Source: Phoronis australis (Eukaryota; Phoronida; Phoronidae). Taken from it: 37,384 nucleotides of DNA. The notes beneath the pieces were generated by a model. That model ran no database searches and was not told the origin of the DNA. It saw only the letters and a program-made list of their open reading frames with translations. The translations under genes and the position numbers were made by a program. Positions 1 through 9,929 of the stretch are shown piece by piece (the first letter of the stretch is position 1; each line of letters begins with the position of its first letter). The DNA lies in contig NMRA01000186.1 of NCBI GenBank assembly GCA_002633005.1, positions 695,698 to 733,081 of the forward strand, read 5' to 3'.

Positions 1-400
1 GGAAATGAGAGTAGATCTGGGAAGAAAGCTTGTGTCCCGAGTATTGTGGAAACATCACTTCGGCCTGACATCATTCTGTGGTCGGACATTCATCAATTTA
101 TAGTGATTATAGAGCTTACGGTGCCTTGGGAGGAAGGATGCGAAGAGGCCCATGAGAGGAAATTATCTAAGTATAGCGAGCAGGCGGAGACATGCAGAGC
201 TCGAGGCTGGCGAACTTGGTTGTTTCCTGTAAAGGTGGGATGTAGAGGATTCCCTGCAAGATCTGTATGATGGTTGCTGGAGAAGCTTGGTGTGCGAGGG
301 GGAAGGAAGAAAGCTGCAGTGAAAAGACTGGCGAGACAGCTGAGAAGACATCTTGTTGGCTGTGGTACCATCGGAATGACGGAAGTTGGAGGCCTCAGTG
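1..400 (+). pseudogene. 3' end of a retroelement polyprotein with PD-(D/E)XK-like nuclease-type domain, broken
   Basis: The frame starting at or before position 46 reads RPDIILWS, then IIELTVPWE, ERKLSKY, GWRTWLFPVKVGCRGF. This pattern (RPD...ELTVPWE...ERK..KY...GW...P.EVG.RGF) is one I recognise from the C-terminal part of many invertebrate and fish mobile-element proteins. The spaced acidic residues (D in RPD, E in ELT) suggest a restriction-endonuclease-like fold; that fold assignment is inference. The frame meets a TGA at 268-270, continues in the same frame as LEKLGVRGGRKKAAVKRLARQ, then the family-like continuation (KTSCWLWYHR) lies one base out of frame from about 336. So the copy has one stop and one frameshift and is truncated at the window start. 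It is not likely to make protein. Confidence 0.6.
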
Positions 401-803
401 ATGCCCAGTGGGTTGGCCGCCACTGTGGACCCACCAGTGGAGACCGTTATGGTTTAGGGTCGAAACGAGTCGAGGAAGCAGGATGCCATCTGACGACATC
501 AAGCTACGCCTCCAACTAGTTAGTGTACGGCGGGTAGAAGAGAATCCCGGTTTAGCTGTTACGAAGAAGGGGCGACAAGACGTCAGACTGCATAGAAGCC
601 TGACAACTATTGAGGCAGATAACATCACTGTAAGTACACACACACAAGCATTTGTCTTTTTTAGGTTTCAAGACAATACAAGGTATTCTCATCAAGGAAA
701 TGGGTTTAAAGTTCAGCAAGATCGTCTGAGAGACTGTTTGGGAAGATATGACACAGTGGAAATGATTTGCTGCAAAATCCGTACGACACGACGGCGCGTC
801 TAG
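401..803 (+). pseudogene. Open stretch after the retroelement end, with a 2A-like motif
   Basis: A frame open from 408 to 803 has no domain I recognise. Its first part overlaps the probable 3' trailer of the preceding element. At 534-551 it encodes VEENPG followed by Leu. This resembles the core of 2A ribosome-skipping peptides (consensus D-x-E-x-N-P-G-P), which occur at the N-terminus of some invertebrate CR1-type LINE proteins. Two consensus positions differ here: Arg for the first Asp and Leu for the final Pro. The downstream part is not recognisable as LINE ORF1 or ORF2. It may be the relic of a LINE 5' end, or chance. Confidence 0.3.
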
Positions 804-1298
804 TCACCTTTGAGCCTACTTCAAGTTCATATTGATGGCAATCACAAGCTAATCAGGTGAATTACGCATAGACATTGATCTTCTAATGAAACAATAACAT
901 TACAATCCAAATGATTGCAAAATGTACAAAATAATGAAAAAATAATTCTGTAACTGTGTATGTAGAATTCTGAATATGATATAAATGAGTGCACATTTGG
1001 ACAAAACTACTCATTGCTAACAAGTTGTGAACTTATTCATATTTGCAGGTGGAAGTTCGTCATTCATGGTGCCATCAATGGCTTCTCTCGGTTTATTTTT
1101 TACTTGAATGTTAGCAGCAAGAACAAGTCGTGTACAGTGCTTAAACACTTTCTCGGTACAACCAGATAGTGGGGTTTGTATTCACGAGAGCGGGGACAAA
1201 GGGTTGAGAAAAGATGTTGCCCAGTACATGCTAGAAGGAATCGCCCAGGACAGAACAAAATGGAAATCTCTGATTCCTGGCCTATACCCTGGTAGGGG
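804..1298. other. No gene seen; leader side of the gypsy element
   Basis: AT-rich sequence without a recognisable coding region. A short open frame at 1108-1311 reads RKDVAQYMLEGIAQDRTKWKSLI, which looks faintly like retroelement protein but I cannot place it. A 5' LTR and primer-binding site for the gypsy element should lie here; I compared this stretch by eye with 8073-8930 and did not find matching terminal repeats. Confidence 0.35.
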
Positions 1299-1307
1299 TG
1301 ATGGGCA

Positions 1308-2069
1308 TTGATTGAAGTTGGCGAATGTGATTCTATGCCTTCTTTAGAGAGGTTTTCACCTGAAATGTCTAGCAGCGAAAGATTTGACTTGCCTTCGAGG
1401 CTAGGAGTCATTCAATCTTCACCTGTGGTGGCGCAACCAGTTTCCGCTGTTACTAGGAAGTCGTCCTTTGCTTTTAAGGAAAGGGATGAGAGAGCGGTGA
1501 GTGCTAGTAAGCCAAAGATAGTTCTGGAGCATAAGCCAGTTTTCACTGTTGCAAGTAGCATTTCAGGGAAACCTGCCCTATGTGTGACTACGTTTTCCAC
1601 AACTACTAAAGTAGCTGATATTAAGTCAGAGTTGATGAGACCTGTACCTAAATTTGTACAAGATATTAAGACTGAACCCCAGGAGATATTTACTCTTTAT
1701 GCTGATAGGTTTGGCATTCCACCAAGGGTGAATAGTTCAGTTGTTAATCCAGGTTCTTATAGAGCTAGTCCCTCAGTGATATCAGAACCAACTGTTGGTC
1801 GCATGAATAGTCATCATGCAGAGGTTAATCCTTTGACACAGTTTAGGTTGCCTAGAACTGGTTCTGGTTGGAGAGATCCTCCCAAGACTCTGTCTTATAA
1901 TGGTAAGACCAGTTGGTCTGCTTTCGTGACCAATGAGATTTTCCTTCGTCAATATCAAGTGGCCCCTGAAAACCAAGTTGATTTATTGCTGCTGTGTATG
2001 CATGAAAAGGCCGAAGAATACCTGTCTTCATTGATGAAGCGTTACCCGATGTTAACATTTGATCACGCT
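1308..2069 (+). pseudogene. Gypsy gag, N-terminal part (capsid-like region)
   Basis: Open frame with a first ATG at 1335. The N-terminal 170 residues are Ser/Pro/Val-rich and poorly conserved. From about residue 195 the frame reads KTLSYNGKTSWSAF, then VAPENQVDLLLLCMHEKAEEYLSSL. This is the tryptophan and leucine-rich pattern of the retroviral-type capsid N-terminal domain found in gypsy gag proteins. The frame runs to codon GCT at 2067-2069 and is then cut by the MITE at 2070; the remaining codons to the stop at 2082-2084 come from the MITE. Capsid would form the virus-like particle in the cytoplasm. Upstream sequence in other frames may belong to the same gag. Confidence 0.7.
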
Positions 2070-2565
2070 CAGGGGTTAGAATGACCCATGACAAAAAAGC
2101 GGAAATTTTTACGGCCCGAAACATGCGCGCACCCAGCCATGAACATGGGCTCGGATGGACCTTTCACCAACAAAACATCGCGACGACTAAAAAAGGGCAC
2201 CTCCTCCAGGAACGTGCGTCAGTGTCTTATTAGCTTGTCCGTCCACTGTCTACTCCCGCCTCCACACATTTTTGGCTGCAGAGTCGTAGTATTTGTCACC
2301 GCGATTTACAATCTCACGAGACGCCATTGAGGAAAACTGCGCTATCCCAGGTGCCCCCGCAATGACAATTTACGTTCCTCCAAAACATAAAGAGCAACTT
2401 CTGCTTTTCGACATGAAAGTCGGCAACGCCGTGGTTGGAAAGAAATTTGCCGCCGAAATTTAAAATCAAATCAGATTTTTTTTACATGGAAGTATAATAA
2501 AATACGCGGTCAGAACATTTGAAAAAAGCCGAAATCCCCGTTTCCGCGGAAAATTCCAAGCCCTG
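2070..2565. mobile_element. hAT-like MITE inserted in gag
   Basis: The 496-bp insert starts CAGGGGTTAGAA and ends with the inverse of CAGGGCTTGGAA (10 of 12 positions match). CAGGG-type ends are typical of hAT transposons. The left flank CACGCT and right flank CATGCT are a probable remnant of the target duplication. The gag reading can be followed from one flank to the other in the same frame, which independently marks the borders. No transposase is encoded; short open frames inside are not conserved-looking. Confidence 0.7.
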
Positions 2566-3273
2566 CATGCTAAGTCATGTCTGCAGCGTAGGTTTGGGAA
2601 ATCTTTTTGCCTGAAGCGCATAAATTGGAATTCCAAAGTGCTAGACAAGAACCCCGAGAATCTGATTTCGAATGGGCTGATAGGATTTTGGACTTAGTCG
2701 CTAGAGCTTTCGCTGACGTAGGTGAAGGTTATGCCCATGTTCAGGCTGTAACTAGATTCTGTCATGGGTTGAGTGATAAGGATTTGGCATTCTCTTTGTC
2801 AAATCCTCTCCCCTTATCGATGGATGAGGCGGTGCACATTGGCAACACCACAGTAAACGCGCTGTGTTTGGCCCTCGTCAAGGTAACTTCATAGTACGGC
2901 AGGTTCAAGAGGTTAGTCAACCCTCAAAGACGAAGGTTAATAAGACGGTTTCAGATCAGGGTCATTCTTTTCCTAAAAAACTCAATAGTAGTAAAGGCAG
3001 AATCAGACGTTACCGTTGTAACAAGATAGGTCATATTGCTAGGGAATGCAGACAAACCGGTTCTGGAAGACAATGCAACTGCTTCTACTATAAAGGTCGA
3101 GGTCATTTGTCGAACAATTGCCCTAATAGAACCATAACTTGTGGAATCTGTCATGGTTATGGACATAGTGATCAGGCTTGTTCGATAGTCCCCAATAACG
3201 CCTCAGAGGAAGTAGATTTAAACCGTCCAGGGTCGGGGAGAGAGGTCGATCACCGATCCAATCAAAGTTAGGG
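2566..3273 (+). pseudogene. Gypsy gag, C-terminal part with three zinc knuckles
   Basis: After the MITE, gag resumes, shifts frame at a T-run near 2600 (one base missing), reads through EFQSARQEPRESDFEWADRI and FCHGLSDKDLAFSLSNPLP, then shifts again near 2870. The last frame carries three CCHC zinc knuckles at 3011-3181. The first has lost its first Cys (Arg instead; remaining C, H, C at 3017-3049). The second has Tyr in place of its second Cys. The third (CGICHGYGHSDQAC) is intact with CX2CX4HX4C spacing. Zinc knuckles bind the element RNA during packaging. Two damaged knuckles and two frameshifts show decay. Confidence 0.85.
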
Positions 3274-3852
3274 GTTAAGGCCTGTATCAAAGTTCATGTT
3301 GAGAATTCTTGTGATGCTGATGACGATAATTACGAGTCCCATGTTAAGATTGCTAGGAGTCGTGTGAATTTGTTGTCCTCTAGTAATGAGGACATAGTTA
3401 ATAATTTGGGAACAGTATTAGTGTGTCACATTCCAGTTGAGTTGAATGATGAAAAGTTGTTGGCAGTTGTTGACACAGGAGCTCAAGTGTCGCTCCTCTC
3501 TGATAAAGTTTTTCAGTCCTGGATACAGAAGCCTTGTTTATTTAGTAATTTGGATGTTAGGATGGCTGGTAGAGACATGTTGGTAACGTCTGCTCTGACA
3601 GAGAGAATGTCATTACATATACAGGGTAGTGTTTTTGAAAGTCAGTTCTATGTAGCACCCATTGTTAATGATTTGTTGTTGGGCTTGGATTTTCTCTATA
3701 AGTATAGAGCAGTTGTTGACTTAGACTCGTGCTCCCTGTTGTTGGATGGTCTCTTGTATCCAATTACTAATAAACAAGTTGATCTGCTGGAAGATTCTGT
3801 ACCAATTAGTTGTATCGACGAGTTAGCTTGCCACCTAATTCGTTTGCTCTGA
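3274..3852 (+). pseudogene. Gypsy aspartic protease
   Basis: Frame 1 is open across this span. The active-site motif VVDTGAQVSLLS covers 3466-3501 (catalytic Asp at 3472). A downstream NDLLLGLDFLYKY matches the hydrophobic LLG.D.L segment that closes the retropepsin fold. The domain is therefore complete at motif level. It would cleave the Gag-Pol precursor in the particle. The frame ends at 3852, before the reverse transcriptase, and the 150 bases that follow contain small tandem repeats, so the link to RT is broken. Confidence 0.9.
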
Positions 3853-4001
3853 TTGATGGTATTTTGGATCGTCCTTTGGATAAATTCCTGGTGCAGTCAG
3901 TTGCTGAATTCATTTGTTGTTTTAGAGGCGTTGTACTCCAAGGGTTGTACTCGAAGGGTTGTCCTTGATATTTGTTTTAGCTGAACCTCAGTGAACACCA
4001 T
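3853..4001 (+). pseudogene. Protease-RT linker with short tandem repeat
   Basis: A broken linker in mixed frames. At about 3930-3963 the phrase GTTGTACTCCAAGG / GTTGTACTCGAAGG / GTTGTCCTTG is repeated in tandem about 2.5 times, probably a local slippage expansion that helped destroy the frame. Confidence 0.5.
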
Positions 4002-5258
4002 TTGATGCTAGCCGCAGGCCTGGTAGTAGCAGAAGCATGTGAAGTAGATTCTACATTGCCGAATTGGCTGGTGGCTCCGCAGGTAAACCAAGTTAGTGGG
4101 AAAGATGATTCAATATTGCCAGAACATTTGATAGAACTGTATGATCGTTCTAAGGAGTTCTTATCTCAGAATGACTCCTTGTAGTTGCAGTCATTGTTGA
4201 TTGAATTTCAGGATGTGTTTGCCGCTTCTGAATTTGACTTGGGTAATTTTACACCTATGGAGCATTCGATTGATACAGGGAATAAGCCTCCATGTAAGAC
4301 TAGATTGCGACGTACTCTAGTAATTTTTGCCGGTGAGAAGAAAGAACATATTCAGAAAATGTTAGATGCTGGTGTTATAGAACCTTCGGTTTCTGAATGG
4401 TCCTCGAATCCAGTTATTATTCGGAAACGAGATGGCAAATTACGGTACTGCATTGATTTCAGGGTGCTTAACACCATTACTGAGACTGAAAATTACCCTT
4501 TGCCATTGGCTGATGATTGTTTTGCTGCTATATCTGGGAACAAAGTTTTCAGTAAGTTGGATGCTAACTCTGCTTATTGGCAGGTGAAGTTGAGAGAAGA
4601 AGATAGGAAGAAAACGGCATTCCTTACTCGTTACAGGACTTTTCATTTCCTCAGACTTCCATTTGGTTGCAAGGGTGCAGTTGCTACTTTTTCCCGGGTT
4701 ATTATTAACCACATTTTGAATGGTCTTCTATGGTATTCGGTTTTAGCTTATTTAGATGACGTTCTAGTTATGTCAGTGGATGTTAAGACGCACTTTGTTC
4801 ATTTACGTCTGGTGTTTTTACGCCTTAGAGTTTGGCTTCAAGTTAAAGCAAAGAAGTCTGTTTTGTTCTACTCTAAAGTTGAGTTTTTGGGACGTTTGGT
4901 GGATGGAAATGTTTTGTCGATGAATCAGGAGCATATTAAAGTCATTCAAGATTGGCCTAGAACAACGAATGTTAGAGAGGTACAGCGGTTTTTGGGGTTG
5001 GTAAATTACCACCGATCATTTGTTGATAAATTCGCTGAAATCGCTGCTCCTTTGTATGTGACTACTGGCAAAGTTGATTTCTTTTGGTCTCAGGAACAGG
5101 AAACAGCTTTTGTGGAATTGAAGAAATGTCTAGTTAGTCCTCCAATTCTAGTTTTGCCCACTAGGGACGACATGTTTGTTTTGGATACGGATGCCTCTGA
5201 TGTAGCCATAGGTGGTAATTTGCTGCAGATTCAGGAGGGGAAGAAGGTTATTGCCTAT
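4002..5258 (+). pseudogene. Gypsy reverse transcriptase and start of RNase H
   Basis: One frame, with a single TAG at 4182-4184, holds the whole RT. Counting residues from 4185: GKLRYCIDFRVLN (84-96), FSKLDANSAYWQV (122-134, catalytic Asp 126), FHFLRLPFGCKGAVATF (153-169) and the catalytic AYLDDVLV (188-195, Asp 191 and 192). The thumb and connection (FLGRLVDG, VQRFLGLVNYHRSFV) follow. RNase H begins at VLDTDASDVAIGG, and its first catalytic Asp is present. The canonical LPFG(L)KNA segment has Cys and Gly replacements. The frame ends artificially at 5276 because a solo LTR is inserted at 5259. RT motifs are otherwise well kept, so the copy is of moderate age. Confidence 0.92.
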
Positions 5259-6141
5259 TGCCAGAATAAATATTAAGTAATTAGTAAGAATAGATCCATT
5301 TTAAGTTGCCCAAAATTTGTTCATATGTACTTTTAAATCATGGGGTCAGACTTGTTGACATGTACTTTAACGTCAAAATCTATTTTTAGATGGTGTCTAC
5401 AACTTTGGGTTCTAGAGTCAAAGTACTCTAGAGATTCTAGAAAATTCTGAGAACAAATTGTAACAGCCAATAATACGAGTGGATATGATCATGTGGTTTT
5501 TATTAGCCAATAAGTAGAATGTTATATTATGGGCTGAAATCAACAAGATAATCCGATGCGCTATAGTAGTTGAAGCATAAAGACTTGCTACAGTGTGCAG
5601 AGAGAATTGTACAACAGAGCCATCTTGTGGAAGATTCTAGAAAGGATCTTGACAAGGGCAAGGGTTAACGAACAAGAAGTTAACTAAGAGCTTGTCACTT
5701 GCATCGTGGGTAGTAAGATACTACCTAAGTGTTGCGTCATCAGCCAGAGACTGTGACCAGCAAGAAGAATCCCAGGTAGAAGAAATTGCCTGCAAGTGTT
5801 GCATCACCAGAGATGGTGACCAGCAAGTACACTGTCACTATACAGTGTGTGTAGTTCGAAGATTCACCAACAGGGCAGACATCCAACAAGTGGAGAGTCC
5901 TAGCTTGGATAGCAGACAAGACATTTGATTGTTTTGGTTGTTTGATTAAAGTAATCTTTAAAGAGGGTGCTAACATAGTTACTCTTTGTAGTTGATTACT
6001 TAATTAACAATAGGTTTCATTTGTCTAATTAGGGGTTATCATATAATAAATTAATTACTGGATTTGATTATTCACTCTCCATCTACGCACAATCTCAAAG
6101 CATAGCTACCTTTTAAACCAACCCACAGTCAATCTCTGACA
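5259..6141. mobile_element. Solo LTR nested in the RNase H region
   Basis: The 883-bp insert begins TGCCAGAATA and ends CTCTGACA, i.e. TG...CA as LTRs do. It is flanked by a perfect 5-bp target duplication, CCTAT at 5254-5258 and at 6142-6146. The RNase H frame before and after is the same (both at positions divisible by 3). No coding region and no internal element remain, so this is a solo LTR formed by recombination between two LTRs of a separate element. Its sequence does not match the surrounding gypsy element as far as I can see. Open frames inside (5692-5928) are chance. Confidence 0.85.
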
Positions 6142-6146
6142 CCTAT

Positions 6147-6515
6147 GCTATTGTTTCGCTGACACCTGAACAGCGTCGTTACTATACTACCCGCAAGGAA
6201 CTTTTGGCTATTATTCGTTTTACGAGACAGTTTCGACATTTCTTTTTGGGTAGGCCATTTAAGGTTCGTACCGACCATAGCAGTCTACAATGGTTAATTA
6301 ATTTTAAAAATCCTGAAGGTCAATTATCCAGGTGGTTGGAAGAGTTGAGTCAGTATGACATGTTGATTGAGTATCGTCAGGGTTGTCATCATGGTAATGC
6401 TGATGCTTTATCTCATTTGGACACTCTTATTAGTTGCTGGGAATTCCGCCATGGTGTAAAGTTGGAGGATTTGCCTTGGAAGATGTTCCTATACTCGCTT
6501 GAACGATGCCTGTGA
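6147..6515 (+). pseudogene. Gypsy RNase H, C-terminal part
   Basis: After the LTR, the RNase H reading resumes in frame: SLTPEQRRYYTTRKELLAI, then FRHFFLGRPFKVRTDHSSL (catalytic Asp in RTDH), WLINF, and GCHHGNADALSHL, where HGNADALS holds the last catalytic Asp. This is the standard gypsy RNase H ending. The enzyme degrades the RNA strand of the RNA-DNA hybrid. The frame is lost at about 6480-6520, where the linker to integrase continues one base out of frame. Confidence 0.9.
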
Positions 6516-6526
6516 TAGGTTTATAG

Positions 6527-7580
6527 TTGAAGTGGACAATGTTCAACCTTTGTTTGATCGCAGACGAACTGCATACGAGAAGAGACGTTGCTTCGGAACA
6601 GCGTAAAGATCCTCATGTATCATTGTTGTTGACCTGGTTGAAGCAGGGAGTGTATCCTGATAAAGGGGAATTATTTTTAGCTAGCAAGGAATCTAAAACT
6701 TTGTGGGTTAATCGTGATAGGTTTTTGCTTAAGGATGGTTGTGTTTTCTTTAAACGAAAAGAAGACGATAAGATGGTTTGCTTTATTCCCTGTTCATTAC
6801 GACAAGAGATACTTGCCATTAGTCATGATATTCCGTGCTCAGGTCATTAAGGTATAGCTCGTACTACTAAGAGTATGAAAGCTAAGTGTTATTGGCCAGG
6901 TATGACTTAAGCGATTAAGCAGTACATTGGCTCTTGTGACAGATGTGGTCTGAGTAAGAAACCCAATTGATATCCGAAGAAACCCTTAGATATTTATCAG
7001 GCGTCTTTGCCAATGGAACGGGTGCATCTAGATTTTTTAGGCCCATTGCCGGTGACTCCTAGAGGGAAGGAGCATATCTTAGTCATGGTTGATCAGTTCA
7101 CGAACTGGGTGGAGTGTATACCTGTTGAGTCTCAGACAGTGTAGGTTACAGCTCAGGTTGCAGTGGAGCATTTCTTCTCCTGTTTTGGATTTTCGCTTCA
7201 GATCTTTACAGATAGGGGATCTAACTTTGAAAGTGAACTGTTTACTCAACTATGTATTTTAACAAGAGTGCATAAATCTAGTACGACTGCTTATCGACCT
7301 AGTGTTAACGGACAATGTGAGCGATTTAATCGCACTTTAATGGATGCAGTGCGATGCTACACGGAAAAGCAGCAGTCCGATTGGGACCTCTTTATTCCAC
7401 AGATAGCCTGTGCCCTACGAACATGTGTTAATCGGAATACTGGTTTTAGTCCCAATTATTTAATGTAAGGACGTGAAATTGTGTTGCCACCAGAGTTAGT
7501 TTATCCAGTCCCTAGAGAGGGAGCAACATCAATTGATAGTTATTTAGCCAGTTTGGTTGAAGCAAGTGAAATAGCACGAG
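6527..7580 (+). pseudogene. Gypsy integrase, zinc-binding and catalytic core
   Basis: One frame carries integrase interrupted by stops at 6848, 6908, 6968, 7142 and 7466. The N-terminal HHCC module is visible as SHDIPCSGH, KCYWPGM and CDRCGLSK. The catalytic triad is present: Asp in HLDFLGPLP (7031), Asp in FTDRGSNFE (7211) and Glu in NGQCERFNRTL (7319). The spacing is normal for the DDE family. The enzyme would join the cDNA to the host chromosome in the nucleus. Five stops with an otherwise well-kept sequence point to point-mutation decay; several stops differ by one transition from a sense codon. Confidence 0.9.
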
Positions 7581-7586
7581 ATGGCG

Positions 7587-8072
7587 AGAGAAATCTTAAA
7601 AGCTTCTCAGAAACACATGAAGCGGGCATATGATGTTAAATTATATAAGCTAAGCTATTCAGTCGGTCAACCAGTGTTGATTTTAGATTCAGCCACTGTT
7701 AAAGGAGTTTGCAAAAAAGTGACTTCTAAGAAAGGACCAGCAATCATTTGAGAAAAGTTGTCAGACTATTTATATAGGGTTAAAACCGACAACAGCATCA
7801 CAGTAGTGAATCATGATAGATTCACAGCCTGTAAGTTTAGACAATTACCAGGATGGATTGAAAACCACATGCAGGATCCACAATTATTGCGGGAAGTAAT
7901 CCATGATAAAGCCAAGTTTTACTGTATATGCCGAAGACCTTACGGTAGTCGGAGTAAGATTGAGTGTAGTGGTTGCAAAGACTGGTTCCACACCGACTGT
8001 GTAGATCTGAATGATGACCGAATGGCTAATTTTGCGAACATCGACTATTATTGTCCCTTGTGTTCCCACTGA
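7587..8072 (+). pseudogene. Gypsy integrase C-terminal module (GPY/F-like) plus PHD finger
   Basis: From about 7587 the frame is one base off relative to the core and has a TGA at 7749. It reads YSVGQPVLILDSATV, GPAII, then YLYRVKTDNSITVVNHDRF, which is the SH3-like GPY/F module of gypsy integrases. It continues without a break into a PHD zinc finger. Counting from 7758: Cys56, Cys58, Cys70, Cys73, His78, Cys81, Cys99 and Cys102, giving C4HC3 order with the signature KIECSGCKDWFHTDC. This closely resembles the KDM7/PHF8 type of PHD, which reads methylated H3K4. All eight ligands survive, and the frame ends with a stop at 8070-8072. The likely role is targeting of integration to marked chromatin (inference). 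Confidence 0.85.
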
Positions 8073-8920
8073 TGGTAGACAGTTTCTTATTGCAGCCTAG
8101 TGTACAGACCAGGGTCATTGACCTTTTGGCCGACGTTAGACCAAAATCACCGATGAATTACGAATGGACGGCGTTATCATCGTGACTTTACGCGACAAAC
8201 TGGCAATTTCCTTGACCTCGTCCTTGACCTTGAGCCGTCCAAGATGGAAGTGTGTTTGGGCTTTTTGTGAACATTTTTGTTCTTTGACTGTGAATTTCTT
8301 ACGAAGTCACCGGTACAGCTAGGACACCGTGAATAGTATTGGAAGAAAGAACAATTGCCAATGGTTCATTGAAACCTTGTTTTGCGTAAATTTTTTGAGT
8401 TTTATGTTAGCTATGTAGGGCTGAAGTGAAGCACCCGTGGAATTTCTAGTCAGGAGTGTCATACCTTGTAGTATTATATCAATGTAGTGTATTGGGGATG
8501 ATCAGAAGCTGAGGACGCCTGTGGTTTAGCTAGGGAGGACAATCAAAAAGTAGGTCACGGTGCTCTATATCTGCCTCCGTGTAAAACCCACGTCGGTAAA
8601 TTACCCGATTTCAGACTTCAAAGTTAGCTATAAGACAATTTTGTGTTATAAATCGTTACCTTAGTCTTTATTTGTAAGTTTGTAATCTTTTTATCTCACA
8701 TTATCGCTGATAAATCATTTTTGTAAGCTTTTTTAGCGCAAGATTTTCCGCCATGCGATCAACTTTCTAAAAAGTACCTCTTGTTCCTCCTATCCAAAAG
8801 AGCACTATACTCTCAAATACAAACATGAAACTTGGACAAGTTGTTTTCTCGAAGTCAAGGCCAAGTTTTCATGGCGTGTTTTCGATCGTCTGGAAGGCCT
8901 AATTTTGGTCGGTCGGGAGA
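8073..8920. other. No gene seen; probable 3' UTR/LTR side of the gypsy element
   Basis: AT-rich sequence after the polyprotein stop. It should hold the polypurine tract and the 3' LTR, but I find no TG...CA block matching upstream sequence. An N sits at 8957 after a C-run, in a G/C-run repeat end. Confidence 0.35.
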
Positions 8921-9229
8921 TTGATGTTTTTCCAGTTGCGCAATATGCCCCCCCCCNGTAATTACTTCATTTTCAGAAATTCTGTCAAACTGCTGCGCAT
9001 TGGCACTTTTCAAACAGCAGTCGTTAGTTCGCTAAGTCGCCGCATGTCAGCGCCACCAACAGCTACGTTGAAGTTCAATGGCATCGCAACTTCACCGTAC
9101 GAAATAAAGTTGTTACAAAGTTTTTGTTGCGTAAATGATGAAATCCTTCATGTTAAGAGTGATTTGTTTTCCCAAATGGTCTTTTGTCTACTTTCTGATG
9201 TTTTTTGCCATGATACGATCTAATAGTAC

Positions 9230-9310
9230 ATGGGTGGCACCCAGCACTGAAAAAAGTGGGGGAGCTATAGCCTCCCCCAGCCCCCTGTCACTGTCAGGCA
9301 ATGATGTGTT
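9230..9310. repeat. Short G/C-run hairpin repeat
   Basis: GTGGGGGAGCTATAGCCTCCCCC is a small hairpin, with GGGGGAG and CTCCCCC-like arms around CTATAG, set in sequence resembling degraded MITE ends. No coding support. Confidence 0.35.
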
Positions 9311-9327
9311 GCCCATGTAGTAGTATT

Positions 9328-9485
9328 CAGGGGCAGATCTAGGATTTTTAGATAGGAGGGGGGGCAGTGCAGGGTATTACTCAGGATTTTACCCGTAAGA
9401 TATTTGCACCCTCAAACTGCCAAATGAAATCTGGGAGTTTTAGGGGCCATGGGCTGGCCCCTTGCCCCCCCCAAATCCACCAATG
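9328..9485. mobile_element. MITE with G-run hAT-like ends
   Basis: It starts CAGGGGCAGATCTAGG followed by a G-run, and ends with a C-run and AAATCCACCAATG, whose inverse (CATTGGTGGATTTGG) aligns to the start. CAGNGGCGGATCTAGG with a G-run is a common end of hAT-type non-autonomous elements in invertebrate and fish genomes. The two flanking octamers do not match clearly, so the borders are approximate. Confidence 0.5.
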
Positions 9486-9929
9486 TAATCTTGTGATTTG
9501 ATGTGAAATTTCCTCCTAGCTCAGATGTATTTATTTCTGACCTGATGTATAGTGTCTTTGCTCTTTACCTTTTAAGCTGTGTAATCCATTGTTTTCATCA
9601 AACATGATGGGCCTGTTCTATATGCTAACAACACACTTAAACAGCAATATCTCCGTAGAAATCGATCCAAATTTTAAATAATACACACCACCATGTTTGC
9701 CTCAATGAGATGAATCTTTTTATATGCAGCATATGTATATTCTTTTATTTTTTATAAAATTATGTAAAAAGGTAGATATTTTACGCATAATTGTCGTGTT
9801 TCAACGGCCATTTTCTCGTTAACCGCTGATCCACTTTTTCTTATTTTTGCACCATTTCATTTCTCACACCAAGGGCTTTTCAAAAATGTATGACACATGG
9901 GTATTGTAAAAAATATAAAAAAACGGAAG
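9486..9929. other. No feature seen
   Basis: AT-rich, no coding support on either strand and no clear repeat. Confidence 0.4.

Larger units (their letters stand above)
1308..8072 (+). mobile_element. Degenerate Ty3/gypsy LTR retrotransposon with C-terminal PHD finger
   Basis: The order gag (capsid-like region, zinc knuckles), aspartic protease, reverse transcriptase, RNase H and integrase is the Ty3/gypsy order. All parts are on the + strand. The copy carries two younger insertions (2070-2565 and 5259-6141), at least five in-frame stops in integrase, and several frameshifts, so it is dead. Integrase ends with a GPY/F-like module followed by a PHD finger, where chromoviruses would have a chromodomain. 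Neither flanking LTR could be identified by eye. The coordinates are the recognisable coding span, not the full element. Confidence 0.9.

Noticed and set aside
5692-5928. Open frame inside the solo LTR
   Set aside because: LTRs of this kind are non-coding, and the frame shows no domain.
1100-8930. Paired LTRs around the first gypsy element
   Set aside because: I compared the two flanks by eye and found no matching TG...CA blocks; they may be lost or too diverged.
8921-9223. Open frame of 100 codons
   Set aside because: It crosses a C-run with an N and shows no recognisable sequence.
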